A DNA stretch of 64,000 bases. Origin: JASHUC01 sp035523875 (lineage in GTDB: Bacteria; Pseudomonadota; Gammaproteobacteria; Steroidobacterales; Steroidobacteraceae). This document shows positions 25,990 through 34,003 of the stretch, in pieces. The stretch spans positions 62,001 through 126,000 of the forward strand of contig DATKPY010000051.1 of assembly GCA_035523875.1 (NCBI GenBank), given 5' to 3'. Each line of letters opens with the position of its first letter. The stretch's first letter is position 1. The position numbers and the translations under genes were made by a program. Under the pieces are notes generated by a model. It had not been told where the DNA came from. It saw only the letters and a list, made by a program, of their open reading frames with translations, and did no database searches.

Positions 25990-28551
25990 TCAGGCGACCT
26001 GGCCGCGCACGCGCCGTCCAGGCTCCGCGAGCGGAGCGGGCTCGACGAGGGGCTCGGGGCTTGCGGCGGCGCCGAGCTCGTGCGGCGCGAAGTCATCCAC
26101 CCGGATGAGCTCCATCACCTTGCGGTCGTACTCCCTGAGACTCGCCGCCTCTGCCTCGCTCACGATGCCGGCGGCGAGCGCCTCGTCGATGCGCCCCGGC
26201 AGATCGAGCGCGGTGACGCGCCCGGCGCGCACGCCCTCCACGCGGATGCGCTGCTCGATCGGCTCGGCACCCGCGGCGAGCTCGAGCGCCTCCTGGAGCA
26301 GCCCCAATGCGTTGCCCGGCTCGAGGCTCGTGTAGGCGTAGCGGCACAGGCGCTCGCGGGTCACCGTCGGGTTCGTGACGAGCTCGGCGAGGCGCCGTCC
26401 GAGCTGATCGGACGGCGCAAAGTAGGTGAGCCCGCGCGGGAAGATGAGCAAGCGCATGAGACCGGCCAAGAAGCGGTTCGGAAAGTTGCGTAAGAATCCG
26501 TGCAGCCGCTCCTGTGCCCGATAGAGCAGGTGGCGGCATGCCCACTCGAGGATCGGCAGATCCTCGAGCGGCTCGCCCTCGTCGATGTAGTGCTTGAGAA
26601 CCATCGAGGACAGGTACATCGCGGAGAGCACGTCCCCGAGCCGCGCCGAGAGACTCTCCTTCTTTTTCAGGTAGCCCCCGAGCGTGAGCATCGCCACGTC
26701 CACGGCGAACGCGAACGAGGCGCTGAAGCGCACGACGTGCTGGAAGTAGCGCCGCGTCGGTCCCTTGCCGGGAACGCTGTGGAAGCGCGCGAGCGTGAGC
26801 GCCATGACGAATGACCGCACGGCGTTCGAGAGCGCGAAGCCCATGTGCCCGAAGAGCGCGGCATCGAACTCATCGACGCCTTGCCGGCGGTTCGGATTCC
26901 GCGCTGCGCTCATCTCGCGCAGCACGTAGGGGTGGCAGCGCACGGCGCCCTGCCCGAAGATGATGAGACTGCGCGTGAGGATGTTCGCGCCCTCGACCGT
27001 GATGCCGATCGGCACGCTTTCGTAGCCGCGCGCGAGATAGTTGCGCGGTCCCATGCAGATCCCCTTACCGCCGTGCACGTCCATGGCGTCGTTCGCGACC
27101 TGGCGCCCCATCTCCGTCAGGTGGTACTTGAGCATCGCGGAGGGGACCGAAGGCTTCTCGCCGGCGTCGATCGCGCCCGCGGTGACCGAGCGCGCCGCGT
27201 CCATGATGTAGGTGAGCCCGACCATGCGCGCGATGGCCGACTGCACGCCCTCGAAGCGGCCGACCGGCGCATTGAACTGGCGGCGGATGCGTGCGTAGGC
27301 GCCGGTCGCCCAGGTCGCTGCCTTCGCCCCGCCGGTCGCGTTGGACGGCAGCGAGATGCAGCGCCCGACCGAGAGCTGCTCGACGAGCATGCGCCACCCC
27401 TGGCCCGCCATCTGGGGTCCCCCGATGATCACCTCGAGCGGCACGAACACATCGCGACCCTCGATCGGTCCGTTCTGAAAGGGGATGTTGAGCGGGAAAT
27501 GGCGCCGCCCGATCGTGATGCCGGGAGTGCTCCGCGGGATCAGCGCGCAGGTGATCCCGAGGTCGATGCGCTCGCCGAGCAGATGCTCGGGGTCGAACAG
27601 CCGGAACGCGAGCCCGACCACGGTTGCGACCGGCGCGAGGGTGATGTAGCGCTTCGCGAAGTTGAGCTTGAGTCCGAGGATCTCCTGGCCCTGCCAGGTG
27701 CCGCGGGCGACCACGCCGGTGTCGGGAATGGACGCCGCGTCCGATCCGGCACGCGGACCCGTGAGCGCGAAGCAGGGAATCTCCTCCCCGCGCGCGAGCC
27801 GCGGCAGGTAGTAGCTCTTCTGCTCGTCCGTGCCGTAATGATTGAGAAGCTCCGCCGGGCCCAAGGAGTTCGGGACGGCGACGGTCGAGGAGACCGTGGT
27901 GCTGCGGCTCGCAATCTTGGCGAGCACGCACGAGTGGGCGTACGCGGAGAATTCGAGTCCGCCGTAAGCCTTGGGGATGATCATCGCGAAGAAGCCCCGC
28001 GAGCGCAGGAACTGCCATACTTCGGGGGGCATATCGCCGCGCCGGTGGGTGATATCCCAGTCATCGACCATGCGGCAGAGCTCCTCGCACGGCCCGTCGA
28101 GGAACGCCTGCTCCTCGGCGGAGAGCTGCGCCTTGCGCGTCGCGAGCAGCCGCCCCCAGCGCGGTGCGCCGCTGAAGAGCTCGCCGTCCCACCACACCGT
28201 GCCGGCCTCGAGCGCCTCGCGCTCGGTCGCGGACATCGAGGGCAGCAGCCGCAGATACGCCTTCATGAACGGGCGGGTGACGAGGAGCTTACGGAGCGGC
28301 CGTACGTTGAGCGCCCACACGAGCGCGAGCACGATCCACAGCGTCCCCTTCCAGGCGCCGGCCGGTGCGCCGAGCACCGTGTAGGCGGCAAGGAGGAGCG
28401 TGAACGTCGCGGAGAACGCGAGGAGGCTCAAGCGGCGGTAGGCCAAGTAGAGCACGGCCGCGACGAACACGAGCGTGATGACGCCGCCCACCTGCGTGAG
28501 GGCGTAGGCGACCGCGCCGAGAGCGAGGAGCGTGAGAATTGCGCCCGCCAT
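25990..28551 (-). CDS. fadE: FadE-type membrane acyl-CoA dehydrogenase
   Basis: The 853-residue protein has the FadE layout: two to four N-terminal membrane helices (residues 1-70), then an acyl-CoA dehydrogenase core and a long C-terminal domain. FadE introduces the first double bond in fatty acyl-CoA during beta-oxidation. Marks include GFFAMIIPKAYGGLEFS, IPCFALTGPRAGSDAASIPD, and MDVHGGKGICMGPRNYLARG. In the FAD/substrate loop the usual Glu of PEAGSD is Arg here. The ATG at 28551 gives MAGAILTLLALG, a proper membrane start. A longer open frame upstream is inside mdh. It begins five bases after the mdh stop, so the two are likely co-transcribed. Confidence 0.93.
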   Translation of the reverse strand: MAGAILTLLALGAVAYALTQVGGVITLVFVAAVLYLAYRRLSLLAFSATFTLLLAAYTVLGAPAGAWKGTLWIVLALVWALNVRPLRKLLVTRPFMKAYLRLLPSMSATEREALEAGTVWWDGELFSGAPRWGRLLATRKAQLSAEEQAFLDGPCEELCRMVDDWDITHRRGDMPPEVWQFLRSRGFFAMIIPKAYGGLEFSAYAHSCVLAKIASRSTTVSSTVAVPNSLGPAELLNHYGTDEQKSYYLPRLARGEEIPCFALTGPRAGSDAASIPDTGVVARGTWQGQEILGLKLNFAKRYITLAPVATVVGLAFRLFDPEHLLGERIDLGITCALIPRSTPGITIGRRHFPLNIPFQNGPIEGRDVFVPLEVIIGGPQMAGQGWRMLVEQLSVGRCISLPSNATGGAKAATWATGAYARIRRQFNAPVGRFEGVQSAIARMVGLTYIMDAARSVTAGAIDAGEKPSVPSAMLKYHLTEMGRQVANDAMDVHGGKGICMGPRNYLARGYESVPIGITVEGANILTRSLIIFGQGAVRCHPYVLREMSAARNPNRRQGVDEFDAALFGHMGFALSNAVRSFVMALTLARFHSVPGKGPTRRYFQHVVRFSASFAFAVDVAMLTLGGYLKKKESLSARLGDVLSAMYLSSMVLKHYIDEGEPLEDLPILEWACRHLLYRAQERLHGFLRNFPNRFLAGLMRLLIFPRGLTYFAPSDQLGRRLAELVTNPTVTRERLCRYAYTSLEPGNALGLLQEALELAAGAEPIEQRIRVEGVRAGRVTALDLPGRIDEALAAGIVSEAEAASLREYDRKVMELIRVDDFAPHELGAAASPEPLVEPAPLAEPGRRVRGQVA

Positions 28552-28556
28552 GGGCG

Positions 28557-29537
28557 CTAGCCGATGAGACTCCGCACGCCGTCGCGCTCCTCGCGAAGCT
28601 CCGTGAGCGTGGCCTCCATCCGCTTGCGGCTGAACTCGTCGATCGCGAGCCCTGGGACGATCTCGTAGGCGCCGTTCCGGCATGTGACCGGATAAGAGTA
28701 GATCACCCCTTCGGGTATCCCGTAGCTGCCGTCCGAGGGCACGGCCATGCTCACCCAGTCGCCCTCGGGTGTGCCGCGCAGCCAGTCGCGAACGTGGTCG
28801 ATCGCGGCCGAGGCGGCGGAGGCGGCCGAGGAGGAACCGCGCGCCTTGATCACCGCCGCGCCGCGTTGCTGAACGACCGGGATGAACGTCTCGGCGATCC
28901 ACGCCTGATCCACGAGCGCCAATGCCCGCTTGCCCTCGACCAGGCAGTGGCTCACGTCGGGGTACTGGGTCGAGGAGTGGTTGCCCCAGATCGTCATGCG
29001 ACGGATCGCCGTCACGTGCTTGCCCGTCTTTGCCGCGAGCTGCGCGAGCGCGCGGTTGTGGTCGAGACGCGTCATGGCGGTGAAATTGCGCGGCTCGAGC
29101 CCCACCGCGTTGGCGCGCGCGATGAGCGCGTTCGTGTTGGCGGGATTGCCGACGACCAGCACCTTCACGTCACGGCGCGCGGCCGCCGCAAGCGCCTTGC
29201 CCTGTGCCGAGAAGATCTGCGCGTTCGCGAGCAGCAAATCCTTGCGCTCCATGCCGGGACCGCGCGGGCGCGCGCCGACGAGCAGAGCCGCATCGCAGTC
29301 GCGGAACGCCACATTCGCATCGTCCGTCGTCACCACCCGGTTGAGCGTCGTGAACGCGCAGTCGTCGAGCTCCATCGCGATGCCCTGTAGAGCGGGCAGG
29401 GCGGGAGTGATCTCGAGCAGATGCAGGTTGATGGGCTGGTCCGCACCGAGCATCGCCCCGGAGGCGACACGAAAGGCCATGGCATAGCCGATCTGTCCGG
29501 CCGCGCCGGTGATGGCGACATTCAGCGGCTGCTTCAT
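28557..29537 (-). CDS. mdh: Malate dehydrogenase
   Basis: The 326-residue enzyme oxidises malate to oxaloacetate with NAD in the TCA cycle. It has the nucleotide motif GAAGQIGYAMA (residues 11-21), the mobile-loop Arg set in GARPRGPGMERKD, GNPANTNALIA, RLDHNRA, and the catalytic His in IWGNHSSTQYPD. This is the cytosolic-type MDH found in Thermus, betaproteobacteria and some gammaproteobacteria, not the E. coli type. The ATG at 29537 begins directly at the first beta strand. The gene is divergent from the GntR operon, and its promoter must lie within the next 60-70 bases. Confidence 0.95.
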   Translation of the reverse strand: MKQPLNVAITGAAGQIGYAMAFRVASGAMLGADQPINLHLLEITPALPALQGIAMELDDCAFTTLNRVVTTDDANVAFRDCDAALLVGARPRGPGMERKDLLLANAQIFSAQGKALAAAARRDVKVLVVGNPANTNALIARANAVGLEPRNFTAMTRLDHNRALAQLAAKTGKHVTAIRRMTIWGNHSSTQYPDVSHCLVEGKRALALVDQAWIAETFIPVVQQRGAAVIKARGSSSAASAASAAIDHVRDWLRGTPEGDWVSMAVPSDGSYGIPEGVIYSYPVTCRNGAYEIVPGLAIDEFSRKRMEATLTELREERDGVRSLIG

Positions 29538-29602
29538 GAGGGGCTCCGCGATACGGAAGCCCGGATTCTACTGGCGCCCGCCGCCCTGCGCCCACCCGGG
29601 GC

Positions 29603-29632
29603 TTGACACGGAAGTAGTGTTGTAGTTATATA
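29603..29632 (+). promoter_or_regulatory. Sigma-70 promoter of the GntR/ABC operon
   Basis: A perfect TTGACA at 29603-29608 is followed, after 17 bases, by TTATAT at 29626-29631 (or TATATA one base later). The region is AT-rich in an otherwise GC-rich window. Transcription would begin near 29638 and read through the 37-codon gene into gntR and the ABC genes. Confidence 0.75.
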
Positions 29633-29640
29633 GCACACTA
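29615..29640 (+). promoter_or_regulatory. Palindromic operator, likely for the YtrA-type GntR regulator
   Basis: TAGTGT at 29615-29620 and its reverse complement ACACTA at 29635-29640 flank 14 AT-rich bases. Known YtrA operators have AGTGT-type half sites separated by a similar distance. The palindrome starts in the promoter spacer, spans the -10 element and ends at the expected start site, so a bound repressor would block RNA polymerase. The GntR gene lies about 210 bases downstream, which makes autorepression the simple reading. Confidence 0.7.
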
Positions 29641-29705
29641 TATCGAGGTGGCTGGGCGGGTGCCCCCACCAGCTGGGATTGGGACTGAAACCGGAGGTCG
29701 TTGTC

Positions 29706-29819
29706 ATGAACACTTCAATCGCTCGAAACATGAGAGTCATCCTCTTCGCCGTCGCCTCTCTCGCACTCAATGCCGCGCTGCTGGCCGGAACGATTCCGCT
29801 GGTCTGGTACAGTAGATAG
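29706..29819 (+). CDS. 37-residue membrane peptide ahead of gntR
   Basis: An ATG at 29706, eight to nine bases after a strong GGAGG, opens a 37-codon frame ending TAG at 29819. The peptide has a polar, basic start (MNTSIARNMR) and then one hydrophobic segment to IPLVWYSR, enough for a single membrane span or a signal-like peptide. It is the first frame after the operator-controlled promoter and lies 34 bases before gntR. I do not recognise a family. The good ribosome site and position argue that it is translated, either as a leader peptide or as a small partner of the ABC exporter. Confidence 0.55.
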   Translation: MNTSIARNMRVILFAVASLALNAALLAGTIPLVWYSR

Positions 29820-29853
29820 CTAATCGTGCGCAACGGAGCGACCGCGAGACTCG

Positions 29854-30267
29854 ATGGATCCGCACTGGGATGACAGCCTTCCGATCTACCGGCAACTGCG
29901 AGACCGGGTTGTCGCGATGATCCTGGAAGGCATCCTGAAGGAGGGCGATGCCTTGCCCTCCGTCAGGAACGTGGCCGCCGAGTTTCGCTTGAATCCGCTC
30001 ACGGTGCTCAAGGGCTACCAGCAGCTCGTGGACGAGAGCCTCGTCGAGAAGCGCCGCGGCCGCGGGATGTTCGTGAGCACCGGGGCGCGCGAGGCGCTCA
30101 TGAAGGACGAGCGGGCGCGGTTTCTTTCCGAGGAATGGCCGCGGGTCCGGGCGACGATCCAGCGGCTCGGACTCTCCGCCGCGGAGCTGCTCCACGCCGC
30201 GCCGCCCGCCGCCCCGCCGACACCACTACCTACCGCATCGGGACAGGATCATGGCGACGGTCATTGA
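29854..30267 (+). CDS. GntR-family regulator, YtrA type
   Basis: The 137-residue protein has a GntR winged helix (PIYRQLRDRVVAMI through EKRRGRGMFV, residues about 10-73) and only a short helical C-terminal part, not a large effector domain. That is the YtrA subfamily pattern. YtrA regulators usually repress an adjacent ABC transporter operon and respond to cell-envelope stress or antibiotics; the inducer here is unknown. The gene overlaps the ATPase gene by 17 bases, placing regulator and transporter in one transcript under the palindromic operator upstream. The C-terminal Pro/Ala-rich tail past residue 115 is probably disordered. Confidence 0.9.
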   Translation: MDPHWDDSLPIYRQLRDRVVAMILEGILKEGDALPSVRNVAAEFRLNPLTVLKGYQQLVDESLVEKRRGRGMFVSTGAREALMKDERARFLSEEWPRVRATIQRLGLSAAELLHAAPPAAPPTPLPTASGQDHGDGH

Positions 30268-31105
30268 GGCGCGCGGGCTCACCAAGTCCTACGGGGCGAC
30301 CCGCGCCCTCGACGGGGCGAGCTTTACCGTGGACACCGGACGAATCGTCGGAATGATCGGTCCGAACGGCGCGGGCAAGACCACCGCACTCAAGGCGGTG
30401 CTCGGGCTCACCAGCTTCCAAGGCGAGCTCTCGGTGCTGGGACGCAATCCGCACAACGAGCGCGACAGGCTGATGCAGGACGTGAGCTTCATCGCCGATG
30501 TGGCGGTGCTGCCGAAATGGCTGCGCGCGAGTCAAGCGCTCGATTTCGTGGCCGGCGTGCATCCGCGCTTCGATCGCGCTCGCGCCGAGGCCTTCCTGCG
30601 CAAGACCGATATCCGGCTCGGCAGCCGCGTGCGCGAGCTCTCGAAGGGCATGGTCACGCAGCTGCACCTCGCGCTCATCCTCGCGATCGACGCGCGCCTG
30701 CTCGTCCTCGACGAGCCGACGCTCGGGCTCGACCTCCTCTATCGCCGCCGCTTCTACGACACGCTGCTCGAGGACTACTTCGACAAGGACCGCACGATCG
30801 TGCTCACCACGCACCAGGTCGAGGAGATCGAGAACCTGTTGACCGATGTGATCTTCATCGACCGCGGCCACGTGGTCCTCGAAAGCTCGGTCGAGGCGCT
30901 CTCGGCACGCTACGTGCAACTCACCGTCAACCCCGACGTCGCGGAGCGCGCACGCGCGCTCAAGCCCTTCTACGAGCGCGAAGTCTTCGGGCGCGTGGCG
31001 ATGTTCTTCGAGGGTCACCCCTCAGAGGAGCTCGCCGCGTTGGGCGAGGTGCGTACCCCCTCGATCGCGGACCTCTTCGTCGCGAAGATGCAGAGTGCGC
31101 ACTGA
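30251..31105 (+). CDS. ABC transporter ATP-binding protein
   Basis: The 284-residue ATPase has Walker A GPNGAGKTT at 37-45, a signature written ELSKGMVTQ in place of LSGGQ, Walker B LLVLDEPTLGLD and the H-loop TTHQVEE. The altered signature is common in exporters of the YtrB/CcmA-like class. A C-terminal extension of about 60 residues follows the nucleotide-binding core. It starts inside gntR and is followed after one base by the permease gene. With that permease it should form an exporter whose substrate is unknown. Confidence 0.92.
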   Translation: MATVIEARGLTKSYGATRALDGASFTVDTGRIVGMIGPNGAGKTTALKAVLGLTSFQGELSVLGRNPHNERDRLMQDVSFIADVAVLPKWLRASQALDFVAGVHPRFDRARAEAFLRKTDIRLGSRVRELSKGMVTQLHLALILAIDARLLVLDEPTLGLDLLYRRRFYDTLLEDYFDKDRTIVLTTHQVEEIENLLTDVIFIDRGHVVLESSVEALSARYVQLTVNPDVAERARALKPFYEREVFGRVAMFFEGHPSEELAALGEVRTPSIADLFVAKMQSAH

Positions 31106-31106
31106 C

Positions 31107-32051
31107 ATGAACGCAAATGCCGTCGAAACAGCACGCGAAGCTCCTCTTGCGCGGACCGCGCACGTCCGTCCGCTCGCGACGCTCGTCAGGCGCGAGTTCT
31201 GGGAGCATCGGATGCTCTGGATCACGCCGCTCGTCATTGCCGCGCTCATGATCTGCGGTGCGGCCTTCGGTCGCATGCAGTTCGACGCGCACCGGGAGGT
31301 GCTGCCGCTGCAGGCGGCGCGCGCGCTGTTCGCGCTTGCGGTCTGGGGATTCAGCGTCGCACAGTACTTCACGATGTCGCTGGTGCTCTACCTCTACGCG
31401 GCCGAATGCCTGTACGCGGAGCGGCGCGACCGCAGCATTCTCTTCTGGAAGTCGATGCCGGTCTCCGATGCGCGCACGGTGCTCGCGAAGGCACTCGTCG
31501 CACTCGTCATCGTGCCGCTCGGCGTGTACGCGATCACGGTCGTGACCGGCCTCATCGCCTCCGGGATCTTCTTCCTGCGCGCATCGAACGGCGCGTCCTT
31601 CTGGGACACGCGCACGTGGATGCGCGTCGAGGAGACCTCGCTCGTCGGACTGGTCATCGGCACGCTCTGGTATGCGCCGATCACGACGTACGTCATGCTG
31701 CTGTCCGCCTGGGCGCGTCGCAACGTGCATCTGTGGGTGTTCGTGCCGCCGCTCGTCGCGGTCTTCTGCGAGCAGCTCGCCTTCGGCACGCACCACTTCT
31801 CCAACGCGCTTCTCTACCGCCTCGGTCCCGGCAGCTGGATGGCAGGGCTGCAGCGCTCGGTCGAGCGGCTGTTCCTCGGCCCCGGATTCAACTCCGCGGG
31901 CGCGCCCGCGGGGCCGGTGAATCCGCAGCTGCTCGAGGGCCGCATGCTCCTGCAGGTCTTCACCAACATCGATCTGTGGCTCGGCCTCGCCGTCGCCGCC
32001 GCGTTCCTCTTTGCCGCGGTCCGCATCCGCCGCTACCGCGACGACACCTAG
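31107..32051 (+). CDS. ABC transporter permease of the GntR-controlled operon
   Basis: The 314-residue protein has about six predicted membrane helices: an N-terminal one after RREFWEHRMLW, then pairs around residues 60-100, 125-165 and 195-220, and a last one near 290. It resembles ABC-2 type permeases. The motif YAERRDRSILFWKSMPVSDA between helices is typical of YtrC/D-like exporters. The ATG at 31107 follows the ATPase stop by one base; a GTG 12 bases earlier is also in frame. The operon ends here, before the hairpin ahead of the Mla-like genes. Confidence 0.88.
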   Translation: MNANAVETAREAPLARTAHVRPLATLVRREFWEHRMLWITPLVIAALMICGAAFGRMQFDAHREVLPLQAARALFALAVWGFSVAQYFTMSLVLYLYAAECLYAERRDRSILFWKSMPVSDARTVLAKALVALVIVPLGVYAITVVTGLIASGIFFLRASNGASFWDTRTWMRVEETSLVGLVIGTLWYAPITTYVMLLSAWARRNVHLWVFVPPLVAVFCEQLAFGTHHFSNALLYRLGPGSWMAGLQRSVERLFLGPGFNSAGAPAGPVNPQLLEGRMLLQVFTNIDLWLGLAVAAAFLFAAVRIRRYRDDT

Positions 32052-32083
32052 CACGTAGCTCGAGCCACCCGCTCCCGCTACAC

Positions 32084-32112
32084 TTGCTCGGCCCCGGAGG
32101 GAGCGCGAGCAA
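32084..32112 (+). promoter_or_regulatory. Stem-loop presenting the ribosome site of the STAS-permease gene
   Basis: TTGCTCG at 32084-32090 pairs perfectly with CGAGCAA at 32106-32112. The 15-base loop contains GGAGGG, the likely ribosome-binding site, and the GTG start lies at 32115. This could tune translation of the first Mla-like gene, or it could be chance in GC-rich DNA. Confidence 0.4.
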
Positions 32113-32114
32113 CC

Positions 32115-33239
32115 GTGTATCTCATCGCCCGACGCAGCCCGGCCGGGATCGAGCTCGATCTCACCGGGCGCTGGCGCATCGGCCATTTCCTCGACATCGA
32201 TCGCGAGCTTGCAGCGCTCGACCTCCCGCACGCGCGCGAGATCCTGATCGCGACCGACCGGCTCGAGACGCTCGACCTCTCGAGCGGCTGGCTGCTCACC
32301 GAGCACCTCGATCGGGCGCGCGCGGCAGGCGCCCAGGTCCTCTTCCGGGGCGAGGCACCGAGCCAGCTCAAGCTCATCGAGGGATGCCTCGCCGGCACAC
32401 CGCTCCCGCCGGCGGCGACCGAGGTGACCGGATTCGCACTCCTCGAGGAGCCGGTCGAGGCGCTCGGCCGCCGCGTCGTCCGCGGCTGGCACGACGCGGT
32501 CGCCGGGCTCGCCTTCCTGGGGCAGCTCGTGGTGACCGCGGCTGCGAGCACGACGCGCCTCAAGCGGCTGCGTCCGACGGCGGTGGCGCGCCACCTCTAC
32601 GACACCGGCATCACCGCCGTGCCGATCGTCGCGCTCATCGCCTTCCTGATCAGCGTGATCATCGCCTACTTGAGCGCGCAGCAGCTCGAGCGTTTCGGCG
32701 CGGTGGTCTTCGTCGTCGATCTGGTCACCATCGGTGTGCTGCGCGAGCTTGGCGTGCTGCTCACCGCGATCATCCTTGCGGGCCGCTCCGGCAGCGCATT
32801 CGCGGCCGAGTTGGGCGCGATGCGCCTCAACGAGGAGGTCGACGCGCTCGAGGCGATGGGTGTGAGCCCATTCGAGGTGCTCGTGCTGCCGCGGGTCCTC
32901 GGTCTCACGATCGCACTGCCTCTGCTCACGGTCATCGCCGATGCGATCGGACTCCTGGGCGGAGCGATCCTGTGCCGCTTTCTGCTCGACATCTCGCTCG
33001 CTCAGTACTGGAGCCGCGTCAACGACGCCATCGCGCCCACGACCTTCTGGGTGGGCATCGTCAAGGCGCCGGTCTTCGCGTTTCTCATCGCGCTCACGGG
33101 AACCTACCGCGGCATGCAGGTGCGCGGCTCCTCGCGCGAGCTCGGTCGGCTCACCACCGTCGCCGTGGTGCAGGCGATCTTTCTCGTCATCCTGGTCGAT
33201 GCGCTGTTCGCCGTGCTCTTCATGGAGCTCAACATTTGA
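32115..33239 (+). CDS. mlaE: MlaE-type lipid ABC permease with N-terminal STAS-like domain
   Basis: The 374-residue protein has a soluble N-terminal part (residues 1-110) that looks like a STAS/MlaB fold. An MlaE permease follows with about five helices, including the family stretch ILAGRSGSAFAAELGAMRLNEEVDAL and EALEAMGVSPFEVLVLPRV. MlaE works with MlaF (ATPase) and MlaD (MCE ring) to move phospholipids between inner and outer membranes. Fusing the STAS domain removes the need for a separate MlaB, and none is seen. The start is a GTG at 32115 behind a GGAGGG that lies in a hairpin loop. The gene heads a four-gene operon. Confidence 0.9.
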   Translation: MYLIARRSPAGIELDLTGRWRIGHFLDIDRELAALDLPHAREILIATDRLETLDLSSGWLLTEHLDRARAAGAQVLFRGEAPSQLKLIEGCLAGTPLPPAATEVTGFALLEEPVEALGRRVVRGWHDAVAGLAFLGQLVVTAAASTTRLKRLRPTAVARHLYDTGITAVPIVALIAFLISVIIAYLSAQQLERFGAVVFVVDLVTIGVLRELGVLLTAIILAGRSGSAFAAELGAMRLNEEVDALEAMGVSPFEVLVLPRVLGLTIALPLLTVIADAIGLLGGAILCRFLLDISLAQYWSRVNDAIAPTTFWVGIVKAPVFAFLIALTGTYRGMQVRGSSRELGRLTTVAVVQAIFLVILVDALFAVLFMELNI

Positions 33240-34003
33240 TCTATCCGGTGGTGGAGGTCCGCGGGCTCGTGAACCGCTTCGGCGCCCAGATCGTGCACGA
33301 CGGGCTCGACATGGACGTGCGCGCGGGAGAGATCTTCGGGATCGTCGGCGGATCGGGGGCGGGCAAGTCCGTGCTCCTGCGGAGCATTCTCGGCCTCAAC
33401 CGCCCGCAGGCCGGAACCGTGCGCCTGTACGGCCGCGACATCACCGCGCTCACGCGAGGCCAGATGCGCGCGGTGAGGGCCGATTACGGCGTGACGTTTC
33501 AGCAGGGCGCGCTCTTCAGCTCGCTCAGTGTGCTCGAGAACGTGCAGCTGCCGATGATCGAGCACCTCGATCTGCCGCCCGATGCGCTCGAGGAGCTGGG
33601 CATGCTCAAGGTGCGCCTCGTGGGCCTCCCTGCCGATGCGGGGGCGAAGTTCCCCGCGCAGCTCTCGGGGGGCATGGTCAAGCGCGCGGCGCTCGCCCGG
33701 GCGCTCGCGCTCGATCCGCAGCTGCTGTTCCTCGATGAGCCCACCTCCGGGCTCGACCCGCTCTCCGCCGCGGCCTTCGACGAGCTGCTCCTCTACCTCC
33801 ACGGCGCGCTGAAGCTGACGGTCGTGATGGTGACGCACGACCTCGACTCGATCTTCCGCACCTGCACGCGGGTCGGCGTGGTCGTCGAGCACCGCATGGT
33901 GAGCGACACGCTCGAGCGCATCGTCGAGAATCCGGATCCATGGATCCAGGCATACTTCCACGGGGCGCGGGCGCAGGCTCGAAGGAGACATGATGGAGCG
34001 TGA
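33236..34003 (+). CDS. mlaF: MlaF-type lipid transporter ATPase
   Basis: The 255-residue ATPase has Walker A VGGSGAGKS (37-45), a Q-loop TFQQGALFSSLSV, the signature LSGGMVKRAALARAL and Walker B LLFLDEPTSGLDP, exactly the MlaF pattern. The longer open frame that contains it is a shadow over the earlier genes; the true gene starts near 33236. The TTG there overlaps the permease stop (TTGA), and a GTG at 33248 is a fallback. It energises the lipid transporter together with the STAS-MlaE permease. Confidence 0.93.
   Translation: MIYPVVEVRGLVNRFGAQIVHDGLDMDVRAGEIFGIVGGSGAGKSVLLRSILGLNRPQAGTVRLYGRDITALTRGQMRAVRADYGVTFQQGALFSSLSVLENVQLPMIEHLDLPPDALEELGMLKVRLVGLPADAGAKFPAQLSGGMVKRAALARALALDPQLLFLDEPTSGLDPLSAAAFDELLLYLHGALKLTVVMVTHDLDSIFRTCTRVGVVVEHRMVSDTLERIVENPDPWIQAYFHGARAQARRRHDGA

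Noticed and set aside
31406..33235. Upstream part of the 865-codon frame that contains MlaF
   Set aside because: Only the last 255 codons resemble MlaF. The rest runs over the permease genes in another frame and is Arg/Pro/His-rich.
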